Shown here: positions 43,783 to 53,825 of the stretch, in pieces
Layout: the number at the start of each line of letters is the position of its first letter
How positions within the stretch are numbered: position 1 is the stretch's first letter
Origin: an uncultured Bacteroidales bacterium
GTDB taxonomy: Bacteria > Bacteroidota > Bacteroidia > Bacteroidales > F082
Direction of reading: 5' to 3'
Length of the DNA: 64,000 nucleotides
Assembly: GCA_900318085.1 (NCBI GenBank)
Contig: ONJF01000005.1
Location: 38,243-102,242 of the forward strand
Position numbers and translations under genes: made by a program
The notes under the pieces: model-generated
Seen by the model: only the letters and a program-made list of their open reading frames with translations
Database searches by the model: none
Told to the model about the DNA's origin: nothing

Positions 43783-46700
43783 ATGAAAAAGTTACTTACT
43801 TTTTTCGTGGCTATGATTGCCTCCATTAGCTTGATGGCCCAGGTGACCACTTCAAGTATTAGTGGAAAAATCACTGACAACAACAAGAGTACCCTTCCGG
43901 GTGCCACTGTCGTTGCCACACACACGCCTTCAGGTTCGCAGTACTATGCTGTGGCCGATGCAAACGGTGCCTACCGTCTGCTCAACATCCGTCCTGGCGG
44001 CCCCTACACCCTCGAGTTCCGTATGGTGGGCTTCCAAACGGTGAAGCAGGAAGGCATCACCACAACGCTGGGTGAGACCAAGATCCTCAACGTCCGTCTG
44101 AACGAAGAGGCCGTTGGTCTGGGTGAGGTTTCGGTTGTGGCCGAAGCCATCTCCAACGGCATGGACAGTGACCGTGCCGGTGCCACCACGGCTATCAACA
44201 ACGAGCAGATCGAGTTACTCCCCACCATCACTCGTAGCTTGAACGATGTGCTGTCTCTGACCCCGCAGGCTTCAGTGCTTGGTGGCAACCTCTCCATCGG
44301 CGGTGGTAACTACCGTTCGTCGTATGTCACCGTTGACGGTGCAGCCTTCAACAACGCCTTCGGTATTGGCGGCAACCTGCCTGCTGGCGGTAGCCCCATC
44401 TCCTTGGACGCTCTTGAGGCCATGACCATCAACATCACTCCTTTCGATGTGCGTCACAGCGGCTTCACTGGCGGTGCCATCAATGCTGTCACCAAGAGCG
44501 GTACCAACAACTGGCATGTCAGCGTGTATGACTACTTCACCAGCGACGGTCTCATCGGTACTAAGTTCGGTTTTAAAGACGAATTCGGCAACTATCCCGA
44601 CCGTCTGAATCTCTCCAAATCGTTGGATAACACCATCGGCGTGAGCGTTGGAGGTCCTATCGTTAGAGACAAGTTGTTCTTCTTCGTCAACTTCGAGTAC
44701 CAAAGTGACGTTGACCCCGGTCAAACCCACTTTGCCCGCGAGAGCGAAGACGGCGAATGGGGTGGCAGCACGCAATACAGCCGTCCTACCGTCGAGAGAA
44801 TGGACATGATGAAGGACTACCTCATCAAGACCTATGGCTACGATCCCGGTCGTTACCAGAACTACAGCGCCAGCACGCCTGACCTCAAGTTGCTCGCCCG
44901 TTTGGACTGGAACATCAGCGACAAGGACAAGTTCAACATCCGCTACAGCATGGTGAAGAACAAATATTCGTCCGCTCCCTCCAACTCGGTCAACCCCATC
45001 GTGCCGAACCCCTACAACCGTAACAGCTATGGTCGTACTTCCGACTGCGCCCTCTACTTCGAGAGCAACCGTTACTTCCAGGAGCAAAACTTCAGCTCGG
45101 TCGCTGCCGAGTGGAACCACAGCTTCCTGAGCGGCCGCGGCAACAACATGTTGCGTGCCACTTATTCGCACCAGAATGAGCCTCGTAGCTTTGTGGGTGA
45201 CCTCTTCCCCACCGTCGATATCCTTGAGAACATCGACACCGATGGCGACGGTGAAGCCGAAACCAAGGCTGTCTACACCAGCTTCGGTCCCGACCCGTTC
45301 ACCTATGGTAACCTCCGCGAAGTGCATACCGCTGTCATCACCGACGAAGTGAGCTACCTCACTGGCATCCACAACTTCACCCTCGGTGGTCAGTATGAGT
45401 TCGACAACACCAAGAACGGTTACATGCAAGGCGGCGCCGGCTATTATGTCTACAACAGCTGGGACGACTTCACCAGTGGTGCCAACCCCACCGCTTTCGC
45501 CATCACCTTCGGCAACAATCGCGACAACAACGGCAACCCGAAGCAAGTGTATCCTTCCTTCAACTACATGCAAGGTTCACTCTACCTGCAAGACGAAATG
45601 ACCCTCAGCGAGCGCTTCAAACTCGCCCTTGGTCTGCGTGCCGAAATGCCTTACTATCCTTCCATCTCCGGCTACAACTACAACAAGGAGTTTGCTGAAG
45701 GCTGGAACGATGGAGAAGGCGTGCACCACGCCATCGCCGACGGCGAAGGCAACACCATGTACGGCCTCTCAACCGCTGACATGCCTAAGGCTCGCGTCAA
45801 CTTCTCACCCCGTTTGGGCTTCAATTGGGACCTCACCGGCGAACGTAAGTACATCATCCGTGGTGGTTCTGGCCTCTACACCGGCCGTCTGCCCTTCGTG
45901 TGGATTGTTTCGACCGTGGGTAACTCCAACTGCATGCAGTATCAGTATATCAACCCCTCTGCTGAAGACACCGACATCAACTTCTATGCTAATGTGAACG
46001 ACATCATCGCCAACCACGCCTCGCTGTTCGGCACTGAAAACCTGCCTGCCGACCTGGTTGCTCCTCAGTCGACCACCATCATGGACAAGAACCTGAAGAT
46101 GACGCAAACCTGGAAGAGCTCGTTGGCCTTCGACGCCGAACTTCCTGGCGGTATCAAAGCCTCTTTGGAAGGCATCTACAACAAGGACATCACCACCGTA
46201 GCTGTCACCAAGCTCGGCATCGTCCGTGGCGAAGACATCCAACTGCCTGGCGAGCCTGACAAGAGATGGACTTGGAAGAGCGAAGGCGTTGTCAACTCAC
46301 TTGGCAAGGCTGTCACTCCTTACTACATCACCAATGTTGACAAAAACGGTTACTACTATTCTGGTACTGCCCAGTTGAGCAAGGACTTCAAGTGCGGTCT
46401 CAACCTGATGGCTGCCTACACCTATGCCATGGGTAAGAACATCACCGATGGTATCGGTGACCAAGTCACCTCCGCTTTCAGCACCAACGCTTTCGGCATC
46501 AACGGCTCCAACAGCCACGAACTCGGCTACAGCAGCTATGTGTCGCCTCACCGTGTGCTCTTCAACGCCGGCTGGACCTGGGCTACGGGTCAACACACCA
46601 CCGAGCAGATTGGTTTCTACTATGAAGGCCTCAACATCTGCTACATTGGCAACTACAGCTACACCCGCTACAGCTACACCATGACCAGCAACGTCAACGG

Positions 46701-47142
46701 TGACGGTGGTTCCAACAGCTTGGCCTACATCCCGACTGAAAAGGAACTGATGGCAGAAAACTCACCTTACACCAATCCTGAAGATTTCAACAACTTCATC
46801 AAGGCTGACAAGTACTTGAGCGCTCACCGTGGTCAATATGCCGAGCGTGGCGGTGCCGTCGCTCCTTGGAGACACACCTTCAACTTCAAGTATGAGAGAA
46901 CCTACAAGTTCCACGGTGGTGAAAGCATCAGCGCTGGTATCGATGTGAAGAACCTCGCCAACCTGTTCTACAGAAGCTGGGGCAACATGCAGCGCTTGAG
47001 CAGCAGCGACATCCTGAAGCTCAATGGTGATGGTAGTGAAGAGAATCCTTACACCTACACCTTCACCAACCCCACCTGGGATGAATACGCAAGCACCTAC
47101 TCCACGTGGTCAGCTGCTTTGAATCTCAGATTCAACTTCTAA
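43783..47142 (+). CDS. TonB-dependent receptor with carboxypeptidase-regulatory-like domain
   Basis: The 1119-residue outer-membrane protein has a signal peptide (MKKLLTFFVAMIASISLMAQ). A regulatory-like beta domain follows at about 25-105 (SGKITDNNKSTLPGATVVAT, YRLLNIRPGGPYTLEFRMVG). A plug is present at about 120-230 (TAINNEQIELLPTITRSLNDVL) and a large barrel ends in ALNLRFNF with a terminal Phe, as outer-membrane barrels require. It resembles Oar/RagA-like receptors without a SusD partner nearby, so the substrate is open. The start at 43783 is chosen because the promoter leads to it; a longer frame from 43654 would begin upstream of the promoter. Confidence 0.92.
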   Translation: MKKLLTFFVAMIASISLMAQVTTSSISGKITDNNKSTLPGATVVATHTPSGSQYYAVADANGAYRLLNIRPGGPYTLEFRMVGFQTVKQEGITTTLGETKILNVRLNEEAVGLGEVSVVAEAISNGMDSDRAGATTAINNEQIELLPTITRSLNDVLSLTPQASVLGGNLSIGGGNYRSSYVTVDGAAFNNAFGIGGNLPAGGSPISLDALEAMTINITPFDVRHSGFTGGAINAVTKSGTNNWHVSVYDYFTSDGLIGTKFGFKDEFGNYPDRLNLSKSLDNTIGVSVGGPIVRDKLFFFVNFEYQSDVDPGQTHFARESEDGEWGGSTQYSRPTVERMDMMKDYLIKTYGYDPGRYQNYSASTPDLKLLARLDWNISDKDKFNIRYSMVKNKYSSAPSNSVNPIVPNPYNRNSYGRTSDCALYFESNRYFQEQNFSSVAAEWNHSFLSGRGNNMLRATYSHQNEPRSFVGDLFPTVDILENIDTDGDGEAETKAVYTSFGPDPFTYGNLREVHTAVITDEVSYLTGIHNFTLGGQYEFDNTKNGYMQGGAGYYVYNSWDDFTSGANPTAFAITFGNNRDNNGNPKQVYPSFNYMQGSLYLQDEMTLSERFKLALGLRAEMPYYPSISGYNYNKEFAEGWNDGEGVHHAIADGEGNTMYGLSTADMPKARVNFSPRLGFNWDLTGERKYIIRGGSGLYTGRLPFVWIVSTVGNSNCMQYQYINPSAEDTDINFYANVNDIIANHASLFGTENLPADLVAPQSTTIMDKNLKMTQTWKSSLAFDAELPGGIKASLEGIYNKDITTVAVTKLGIVRGEDIQLPGEPDKRWTWKSEGVVNSLGKAVTPYYITNVDKNGYYYSGTAQLSKDFKCGLNLMAAYTYAMGKNITDGIGDQVTSAFSTNAFGINGSNSHELGYSSYVSPHRVLFNAGWTWATGQHTTEQIGFYYEGLNICYIGNYSYTRYSYTMTSNVNGDGGSNSLAYIPTEKELMAENSPYTNPEDFNNFIKADKYLSAHRGQYAERGGAVAPWRHTFNFKYERTYKFHGGESISAGIDVKNLANLFYRSWGNMQRLSSSDILKLNGDGSEENPYTYTFTNPTWDEYASTYSTWSAALNLRFNF

Positions 47143-47154
47143 ACCTATGCCGTT

Positions 47155-47182
47155 GTAGAGACGGTGTGCACACCGTCTCTAC
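47155..47182. repeat. Perfect 28-bp palindrome, REP-like
   Basis: A perfect palindrome with half-site GTAGAGACGGTGTG is flanked by a second pair of arms (CTATGC at 47145-47150 and GCATAG at 47184-47189). It lies 12 bases after the TonB receptor stop and shares the GTAGAGACG head with the hairpin at 38075. Confidence 0.85.
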
Positions 47183-47195
47183 AGCATAGCACATC

Positions 47196-47228
47196 AAAAA
47201 AAAGCACTCCAGCTCGGGGTGCTTTTTT
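47196..47228 (+). terminator. Terminator of the TonB receptor gene
   Basis: The stem AGCACTCC / GGGGTGCT (one G.T pair) with a 5-base loop has A-tracts before it and T6 after it. Confidence 0.85.
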
Positions 47229-47244
47229 AGTTGTAACCAGACAA

Positions 47245-47280
47245 AAGAAAAGCACCCCGAATCCGAGGTGCTTTTTGTTT
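47245..47280 (-). terminator. Terminator of the DUF349 gene
   Basis: An A-rich stretch precedes AGCACCCCG and CGAGGTGCT (one mismatch), followed by a T-rich stretch. It is read out of the DUF349 gene on the minus strand and its arms are similar to those of the adjacent plus-strand terminator. Confidence 0.75.
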
Positions 47281-47299
47281 GGCCTTGATTACCGTTAGA

Positions 47300-49303
47300 T
47301 TATTCTTCGGCAATCTTCAGCTTCTCTTCGAGGACCTTGAGGTCTTCCTTGGCCTTGCTGATCTTCTTCTCATACTCGGCACGCATCAGCTCCGAGTTCT
47401 TGCTGCTGGAGAAGAAACCAATGTTGTTCTCCATGGCGGCAATCTCTTCGCGCAGCTTCTGGATGCGGATCTGCAGTTTGCTGCTTTCCTTACGCACGCG
47501 CTCACCTGCATTCGGGTCGTCCTTCCAACCTTCCATCATCTCGCGGAATTCGTTGGTCGAAGCCTCATTCTGGTTTTTGCGCATGGCGTCGAAGAGACCG
47601 TCGATGAGCTCGCGGTACTCCTTGTTGATGGCGTCCTTGTGCTTCATCGGTACATAACCGATTTCAATCCAACGCTTCTGGAAGGCCTTGATGGCTTCCA
47701 TGTTCTCGTTGCGGTTAGGCCCGACTTGGAAGGCCCTGATTTCCTCGAGCAATGCCTTCTTGGCGGCGAGGTTGGCTTCTTCCTCGGTGCGGCGGCCACT
47801 GAAGTGTTCGTTCTTACGGTTGAAGAACATGTCACAAGCAGCGCGGAAACGCTTCCAGATCTTGTCGGCATGACGCTTCGGCACAGGACCGATGGTCTTC
47901 CACTCTTCTTGGAGTTTCTTCATCTGCTCGGTGGCCGACTTCCACTCGGTCGACTCCATCAAGGCTTCAGCCTCGATGCAAAGTTGGGTCTTACGTTCGA
48001 GGTTTTCGGTCTGACGGTCTTTCAAGCCGGCGAAGAAAGCCTTCTTCTTGGCGAAGAAAGCATCCATGGCACCACGGAAACGTTGCCAAATCTCTTCGTT
48101 GTCCTTCTTGCTGGCAGGACCGATGGTCTTCCAGACGTTGAAGATTTCAGTAAGCTCTTCCGACTTCTTCTGCCAAGCGTTGACGCTGGGATAGTCGACG
48201 GCGATGAGTTCCTCGGCTTTCTCGCAGAGGGCTTTCTTGGCTTCCAGATTGGCGGTTTGTTCACCTTCGAGTTGGGCATAGTGCTCACGACGGATGGCGT
48301 TGATTTTGTCGGTAGCCGACTTGAAGCGTTCCCAGATCTCGTCTTTCTTCTCTTGCGGTACAGGACCGATCTCCTTCCATTCCTCGTGTAACTTCTGCAG
48401 TGCCTTGAAGGCCTTGGTGATCGATTTCTCGTCCAAGAGTTCCTCGGCTTTCTCGCAGAGCTCAATTTTGGCATCGAGGTTCTTCTTCATGTCAAGGTCG
48501 CGGAGCTCGCGGCCGATGCGGACCTTGTCAAAGAACTTCTCGACGAGGAAGTGATAGTTATTCCACAGGTTGGAGTTTTCGGCAGCGGGAACGGGACCGA
48601 TTTCCTTCCAGCGGTCTTGCAGAGCACGGAAGTCGTCATAGGTCTTCTTCAGCGACTCGTCGGAGGCGATGATGGACTTCAGCTCCTCGAGGATGGCCTG
48701 TTTCTTGGCCAGGTTCTCGAGTTTCTGCTTCTCCATGTCCTCGTTCTGTTTGGCACGGTTGGCCTTGAAGATACCGAAAGCCGCGTTGAAACGCTGTTCG
48801 ACGGGGTCTTCCACATGTTGGAAACTCTCGGCCTCGCCTCCACCTTGGAGGAACTGGTCGAGTTCACGGTCCATGTCTTCCTTGTTCAACTTGTTGAAAT
48901 GGATGCGAACGGCGGCCACTTTGTCCTTGATGGCTTGCACGTCGGGATTTTGCACGAGTTCCTCGAGCATCTCCACCAGTTGCAGTTTGTTCAAGCCTTC
49001 AAGATCGCTGTTCTCCTCCACCAGCTCTTCTTCCTCCATTTCTGCATTCTCGTCGACGGCAGGCAGAAGCTCTTCCTCTTGTACAAGGGCAGGCTCGTCC
49101 TTGGCGTCTTCCACCAAGGTGTTCACCTCCACCCTCACTTTGCCAGGCAAGATGCTGGGTTGGATCAGTTTGACAATCTTCTTTTTCTCGTTACCATCAA
49201 TGGCCTTTTTTGCAGCCTTTGACGTCTTCGTCTCGTTCTCAATACCCTCGTTGACCGTGGTCTCCACGATAGGATCTTGATTCAGTTGTTCGTTGTTTTC
49301 CAT
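47300..49303 (-). CDS. DUF349 protein (five tandem DUF349 repeats)
   Basis: The 667-residue protein is cytoplasmic, strongly helical and charged. After an acidic, low-complexity N-terminus (about 1-130), five DUF349 repeats of about 65-75 residues cover residues 190-590. Each centres on a W-K-x-I-G-P-x-P motif: DRWKEIGPVP, EEWKEIGPVP, NVWKTIGPAS, EEWKTIGPVP and KRWIEIGYVP. A final coiled-coil (about 595-667) completes it. The function is unknown. Bacteroidota genomes commonly carry one such large protein. It has a promoter at 49385-49393. Confidence 0.95.
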   Translation of the reverse strand: MENNEQLNQDPIVETTVNEGIENETKTSKAAKKAIDGNEKKKIVKLIQPSILPGKVRVEVNTLVEDAKDEPALVQEEELLPAVDENAEMEEEELVEENSDLEGLNKLQLVEMLEELVQNPDVQAIKDKVAAVRIHFNKLNKEDMDRELDQFLQGGGEAESFQHVEDPVEQRFNAAFGIFKANRAKQNEDMEKQKLENLAKKQAILEELKSIIASDESLKKTYDDFRALQDRWKEIGPVPAAENSNLWNNYHFLVEKFFDKVRIGRELRDLDMKKNLDAKIELCEKAEELLDEKSITKAFKALQKLHEEWKEIGPVPQEKKDEIWERFKSATDKINAIRREHYAQLEGEQTANLEAKKALCEKAEELIAVDYPSVNAWQKKSEELTEIFNVWKTIGPASKKDNEEIWQRFRGAMDAFFAKKKAFFAGLKDRQTENLERKTQLCIEAEALMESTEWKSATEQMKKLQEEWKTIGPVPKRHADKIWKRFRAACDMFFNRKNEHFSGRRTEEEANLAAKKALLEEIRAFQVGPNRNENMEAIKAFQKRWIEIGYVPMKHKDAINKEYRELIDGLFDAMRKNQNEASTNEFREMMEGWKDDPNAGERVRKESSKLQIRIQKLREEIAAMENNIGFFSSSKNSELMRAEYEKKISKAKEDLKVLEEKLKIAEE

Positions 49304-49384
49304 TTCAATGAGTTTTAGGATAATCAGGGCTCGTGAGCCCGATTTTGGTTGTACATAATAAGGTCAATCCGCCAAAACGGAACT

Positions 49385-49393
49385 GCAAATATA
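49385..49393 (-). promoter_or_regulatory. -7 element for the DUF349 gene
   Basis: TATATTTGC on the minus strand, 81 bases upstream of the start at 49303. Confidence 0.5.
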
Positions 49394-49473
49394 GGTATTT
49401 TTTTTAAGCCAGCCTTTTTTTTGTCACATTTTCAGCCTTTATGCCTTGATTTTTGCTTACTTTTGCAGCCATT

Positions 49474-49935
49474 ATGGACAAGAGAGGCACAAACAACATC
49501 AAAATAAGGAACAAACGCGCCACCTTCGAGTATTTCCTCGTCGAGACGCTGACGGCAGGCATCGTGCTGACAGGTACTGAAATCAAGTCGATCAGAGGCG
49601 GCAAGGCAAGTCTGGCCGACTCGTATTGCAGCTTCAAAGGCAACGAATTGTTTGTCATAGGCATGCACATCGCCGAATATGCCCAAGGCACTTACAACAA
49701 CCACGACCCGAAGCGCGACCGCAAGCTGCTGCTCACCGCCCGCGAACTGCGCAAACTGAAGAACAAAGTGCAGGAAAAAGGCTTCACCATCGTGCCCGTC
49801 ACCTTATTTATTAATGACAAGGGCTTGGCAAAATTGGACATCGCCCTGGCCCGAGGCAAACACTTCTACGACAAACGCGAGAGCCTGAAGACCAAAGACT
49901 CGAAACGCGAGTTGGAACGCATGGAACGCTATTAG
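49474..49935 (+). CDS. smpB: SsrA-binding protein SmpB
   Basis: The 153-residue cytoplasmic RNA-binding protein loads tmRNA onto stalled ribosomes. Family hallmarks are [34 protein letters not shown] and the C-terminal [13 protein letters not shown] block. I start it at 49474 (MDKRGTNN), which matches the family's normal beginning; an in-frame ATG at 49453 adds seven residues. The tmRNA gene itself is not recognisable in this window. It converges on the next gene, with overlapping stop codons. Confidence 0.96.
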   Translation: MDKRGTNNIKIRNKRATFEYFLVETLTAGIVLTGTEIKSIRGGKASLADSYCSFKGNELFVIGMHIAEYAQGTYNNHDPKRDRKLLLTARELRKLKNKVQEKGFTIVPVTLFINDKGLAKLDIALARGKHFYDKRESLKTKDSKRELERMERY

Positions 49936-50492
49936 AAGCAGAAACCGATGCGGATCTCTATAGGCGAACTATAGGGTGTATCCCACGCATTCTGACTTTG
50001 TATGACGCCCCAACTCAAATTGTAGAGCAACATATAATAAATGTAACTCCCTGAATAGCTGTACTGCCTATAACCGCCACCGACAAAGACCGTATTGAAC
50101 CACTGGCTCCTTGAGGTTTGATGGTTCCATCGTGATAGGCCATACATCACCTCGTCCTCGACATGGAGGAACAATCCTTTGTAGACTTGGAAGTTAGTGT
50201 AGGGCGCCACACCAAAATAATGTGCATATATATTACCGCTGTAACGGTCGAAATAGCATGAAAAGTCATAGACGCCGCGCAAACCCACCTCCCAAGGGCT
50301 GAAAATGCGGTAACCCACCTGCGGGGCGAGCGAGAGGCTGAGATGGTTGCCATACATGCCTCCACCGATGTTGCCACCATAAATCCACTTCCCTTTCATG
50401 TCAGGCACATCGGGAAGAAACTGCGCCGAAGCCTTGCCAACAAAGCCGAAAAGCATCAAACAAAGCGATGCGATAATAGCCAATCGTTTCAT
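49932..50492 (-). CDS. Outer membrane beta-barrel protein (small)
   Basis: The 186-residue protein has a signal peptide ([16 protein letters not shown], cleavage near ASAQF). The mature part is rich in aromatic residues and beta strands ([39 protein letters not shown]) and ends with RIGFCF, a terminal Phe typical of an outer-membrane barrel. The start at 50492 is chosen because the -7 element is at 50510-50518; the longer frame to 50531 would begin upstream of it. The ligand and role are unknown. Confidence 0.8.
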   Translation of the reverse strand: MKRLAIIASLCLMLFGFVGKASAQFLPDVPDMKGKWIYGGNIGGGMYGNHLSLSLAPQVGYRIFSPWEVGLRGVYDFSCYFDRYSGNIYAHYFGVAPYTNFQVYKGLFLHVEDEVMYGLSRWNHQTSRSQWFNTVFVGGGYRQYSYSGSYIYYMLLYNLSWGVIQSQNAWDTPYSSPIEIRIGFCF

Positions 50493-50509
50493 ATTTCGTG
50501 ATATTTTCC

Positions 50510-50518
50510 GCAAAAATA
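50510..50518 (-). promoter_or_regulatory. -7 element for the small barrel gene
   Basis: TATTTTTGC on the minus strand, 17 bases upstream of the start at 50492. Confidence 0.5.
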
Positions 50519-50580
50519 CAATAAAATTCATTTCCTGCCGTAACAGATAATAGTTTATCTTTGTCGATTATTTTAGATCC

Positions 50581-52044
50581 ATGAAAAAAACACATATCAT
50601 ACTCATATTCATTTTGTTGGCGTTTGCTTTCTCAGGCTGCAAGAAAGAACATCAAATCAGCGACGACCCCAACTTGAAACTCTCCTTCTCGGCTGACACG
50701 GTCATGTTCGACACGGTGTTCACCTCGTTGGGCTCTGCCACACATCAGTTGAGGATTTTCAACAAAAGCGACAAAGACTTGAACATCAGTTCAATACGCT
50801 TGTCAGGCGGCGAAAGCTCCCCTTATCGCTTCAACCTTGACGGTGAAAACGGCGTGGAGTTTTACGACAAAGTCATCCCTGCCGGCGACAGTCTCTTCTC
50901 CTTCCTGCGCGTCACCATCAACCCTAACGACCTGAACTCGCCTTTCGTGGTGGAAGACGAATTAGAGTTTGTCACCAATGGTAATACTCAGACCATCAAA
51001 TTGTTGGCCTGGGGACAGAATGCCAATTACATTGTAGCGGACAAGGTGGTGAACATTGGCGGGGAACCCTATCACTATCACATTGTCGCCGACAGCCTTG
51101 AAACCACGACTTGGACCTCGGAACGACCATATGTCATCTACGGCTATGCTCTCATCAACAGTTACGGCACCTTGAAAATTGAAAAAGGCACGCAGATTTA
51201 TTGCCATCAAGGAGGTGGCATCCTCTCGTGGAGCGACGGACAACTCATCATCGACGGAACTGCCGACGAACCAGTCGTCGTACAAGGCGACCGCTTGGAG
51301 GCATTCTACAACGACACCCCGGGACAATGGGAACAAATCCTGATGATGGACGGCCGCGCAGGTGCCGACCACCGCATCAGCCACGCCATCATCCGCAACG
51401 GCACGATCGGCATCAACTGCCAGTCGGTACTGAAAGCGACGGAATGCGCTTTGCGCATCGACAACACCATCGTTGAAAACCAAAGCGGCTACGGTCTGTT
51501 TTCCATCCTTTATGCTGTTGAGGCAAAGAACTTTGTCATCGCCAACTGCGGCTTCGCCAACTTCTGGGCTTTCGGAGGCGACTATCGCTTCGTGCACGGC
51601 ACCATCGCCAACTACTGGAACGCCAACGAGCACAACAAAAACGAAAATGCCATTTCGGTGACCAACTACGCCATTGGAGGCAACAGCGGACCCGTCTATT
51701 ATCCATTCCGCATGGAGATGGACAACTGCATCGTCTACGGCAAACAAAAAGATGAATTCAAGGCCACCTTCGGTCCCGATGCAGACTCACTCTACACCTT
51801 CGACCACTGCCTCATCAAATCGGAGAAATACAATGGAACGATGCCGGGGTTCAATCATTGCCTCTTCAATCTTGAGCCTTGCTTTGCCAATGCCATGAAG
51901 CCCGACTGCCATCTCGACAGCATCGCCTCGCCCGCCATTGGCACGGGCAACCCGCTGTTTGGCAACGAAGTACCTTACGATTTGGATGGTGTTTCAAGGG
52001 TAGGCGCTCCGGATATGGGGGCGTATCAGTATGTGGGTGATTAA
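50581..52044 (+). CDS. Right-handed beta-helix lipoprotein
   Basis: The 487-residue protein has a lipoprotein signal (lipobox FSGC). An Ig-like N-terminal half follows (about 30-150; VFTSLGSATHQLRIFNKSDK). The second half (about 160-480) shows short repeating N-x-x-I/V segments typical of a parallel beta-helix, ending PDMGAYQYVGD. Similar Bacteroidota lipoproteins are annotated as beta-helix or 'right-handed parallel beta-helix' proteins of unknown substrate. Its stop overlaps that of the convergent M23 peptidase gene. Confidence 0.85.
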   Translation: MKKTHIILIFILLAFAFSGCKKEHQISDDPNLKLSFSADTVMFDTVFTSLGSATHQLRIFNKSDKDLNISSIRLSGGESSPYRFNLDGENGVEFYDKVIPAGDSLFSFLRVTINPNDLNSPFVVEDELEFVTNGNTQTIKLLAWGQNANYIVADKVVNIGGEPYHYHIVADSLETTTWTSERPYVIYGYALINSYGTLKIEKGTQIYCHQGGGILSWSDGQLIIDGTADEPVVVQGDRLEAFYNDTPGQWEQILMMDGRAGADHRISHAIIRNGTIGINCQSVLKATECALRIDNTIVENQSGYGLFSILYAVEAKNFVIANCGFANFWAFGGDYRFVHGTIANYWNANEHNKNENAISVTNYAIGGNSGPVYYPFRMEMDNCIVYGKQKDEFKATFGPDADSLYTFDHCLIKSEKYNGTMPGFNHCLFNLEPCFANAMKPDCHLDSIASPAIGTGNPLFGNEVPYDLDGVSRVGAPDMGAYQYVGD

Positions 52045-53744
52045 TACACCACCTTCGCCCTAAATGTCTTCTTGTTTCCCACCCCGTCGGTCACCACAAC
52101 TTTGACATTGTTAGTGCCTTTCTTTATCTTTTCATCGAACTCGTAGTAAAGCAAGGCATTCTTTGCATCATACTGGCCGAGCACCCACACATCGTCCAAA
52201 TAGATATCGTAGGTCTCGATGCCCGTCATGTCATCGGAGATCTTGAAGCGCAATGTCTTGAGCGCACTCACATTTTGGCCATCCTTGAAATTGGAGGCTT
52301 TTACGATGGGAGCGATCGAGTCTATTTTAAGGGCATATTCACCCATGGTGTGCGTCTTGGTCTCCACCGCCCCGTTTTTCAGCTTACCGCCGAGCGAACT
52401 GACCTTGCCGTTTTTGTCGATGGATGCAATAAACAAACGATTGTCACCCGCCCATTCCTCGAAAGGACGGATACGAACGGTGAGGTTCTTGAATGTAGTC
52501 ATGCCCTCATCGCCAAAGCGGAAGATACGCGAACAACAGTCTTTTTCATCGCGTTGGCCAGTCTGAATCCACTCATCACGGAAGAGCGTTCCTTCCTCCA
52601 TGGCCACGCTGAAATCCTCAATGGTGATTTCATTGTTGAGTGTGCCGTCGGCCTTCACGAAATACTCGCTGCGGCGACGCACCGGGCGTTCCACCTCAAC
52701 AGGAGCAACGCCCACCAACTTGTACCGCAATGTCGAACTGTTGCCCACATAATCCTTGATTTTGAAGCAGACATTCACCGTATCGCCTTCCGCCACGGTG
52801 ATCGTGCCATTCTTCTTCTTGATCATGTGCAGTTTGTTGTACGGGTCGGTCTCGGTACGCACATAACTCGTCTTCTTCTCCTTATAGTGACGATAATCAA
52901 GCAGACTGTTCACATAACGAGGCTCGTTATAGGAAAAACGGTCGGCCTCCACCTGAAATGCCAACTCGTCATCGAGGTAAAGCTCATAAAAATACGGGCC
53001 ATCTTTGTTCGTCGAAGTGCCCACCTGGTCATAGGTACAAATGCCGAAGGCAATCTCGCCGTTAGCATATACAAAAGGCCTGTCTTTCAAGGTATAGCGA
53101 CCATTCTCTCCTGCCACCGAAAAATACATTGGCTTGATGTCGCCTTCCAACTGTGCCTCCTCGTCAATGGGATACACCGAGGCACCTAGAATCATAGGCT
53201 TCACATTATCTTCAATCTTATAGCCGAAAAACATCGGGTTGACAGGACGCTCGTTGGCATCACGGATCTCAAAATGCAGATGGGGACCACCCGACCCGCC
53301 CGAGTTGCCTGAATAGCCAATCACATCGCCCTTCTTGACGGGGAACTTGTCCTTGTCGGGATAAAGCTGGGAGGTGTATTTCTTATTCTTGTATTGTTGT
53401 TGCTTCACATATCTGGCCACCTCACCTGTGAAACGCTGGAGGTGGGCATATACCGAGGTATAGCCGTCGTTATGTATGACATAAAGCACATTGCCATAGC
53501 CGTAGGGTGACACGCCGATACGGCTGATATAGCCGTCGGCCACGGCATACACCTTCTTGCCTTCCACACCTTGCGTCTTGATGTCGAGTCCGGCATGGAG
53601 ATGGTTGGGGCGAAGCTCGCCAAAAGTAGCAGAGAGTTGTATCGGGATATCCACTGGCTTACCGTATTTGGGATAGGTCTGTGCCGTCGTTGCGAGGGTG
53701 AGCGAAAGCACCAATACAACCAATAAAAAGCGTAGTTTTGTCAT
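52041..53744 (-). CDS. M23 family metallopeptidase (LytM-like)
   Basis: The 567-residue exported protein (signal peptide ending TTAQ) has a LytM domain near its N-terminus. His50 and Asp54 in HAGLD, His101 in VYAHLQ, and His155/His157 in HLHFE complete the zinc site, so it should be an active peptidoglycan endopeptidase. A long beta-rich region follows (about 170-567), possibly a substrate- or partner-binding part. The start at 53744 is chosen because the minus-strand -7 element TATCTTTGC lies at 53774-53782. It is divergent from the LTA-synthase-like operon. Confidence 0.93.
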   Translation of the reverse strand: MTKLRFLLVVLVLSLTLATTAQTYPKYGKPVDIPIQLSATFGELRPNHLHAGLDIKTQGVEGKKVYAVADGYISRIGVSPYGYGNVLYVIHNDGYTSVYAHLQRFTGEVARYVKQQQYKNKKYTSQLYPDKDKFPVKKGDVIGYSGNSGGSGGPHLHFEIRDANERPVNPMFFGYKIEDNVKPMILGASVYPIDEEAQLEGDIKPMYFSVAGENGRYTLKDRPFVYANGEIAFGICTYDQVGTSTNKDGPYFYELYLDDELAFQVEADRFSYNEPRYVNSLLDYRHYKEKKTSYVRTETDPYNKLHMIKKKNGTITVAEGDTVNVCFKIKDYVGNSSTLRYKLVGVAPVEVERPVRRRSEYFVKADGTLNNEITIEDFSVAMEEGTLFRDEWIQTGQRDEKDCCSRIFRFGDEGMTTFKNLTVRIRPFEEWAGDNRLFIASIDKNGKVSSLGGKLKNGAVETKTHTMGEYALKIDSIAPIVKASNFKDGQNVSALKTLRFKISDDMTGIETYDIYLDDVWVLGQYDAKNALLYYEFDEKIKKGTNNVKVVVTDGVGNKKTFRAKVVY

Positions 53745-53773
53745 TATTGTAAAATCGTTGAATGAATTAATGC

Positions 53774-53782
53774 GCAAAGATA
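53774..53782 (-). promoter_or_regulatory. -7 element for the M23 peptidase gene
   Basis: TATCTTTGC on the minus strand, 29 bases upstream of the start at 53744. It overlaps the longer reading frame and argues against its ATG at 53777. Confidence 0.55.
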
Positions 53783-53794
53783 CACCTTTTTTCC

Positions 53795-53803
53795 TATTTT
53801 TGC
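53795..53803 (+). promoter_or_regulatory. -7 element for the LTA-synthase-like operon
   Basis: TATTTTTGC on the plus strand, 22 bases before the ATG at 53826. Confidence 0.55.
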
Positions 53804-53825
53804 AACCTATTCAAGGAATAAAGCG

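Noticed and set aside
44272-45573. 433-residue open frame antisense to the TonB receptor
   Set aside because: The true gene has a complete promoter, signal peptide and barrel; the antisense frame is biased in composition only.
49953-50020. Possible SD-like or tRNA-like structure near the smpB stop
   Set aside because: I found no clover-leaf fold or conserved T-loop sequence, and the sequence is coding for the convergent barrel gene.
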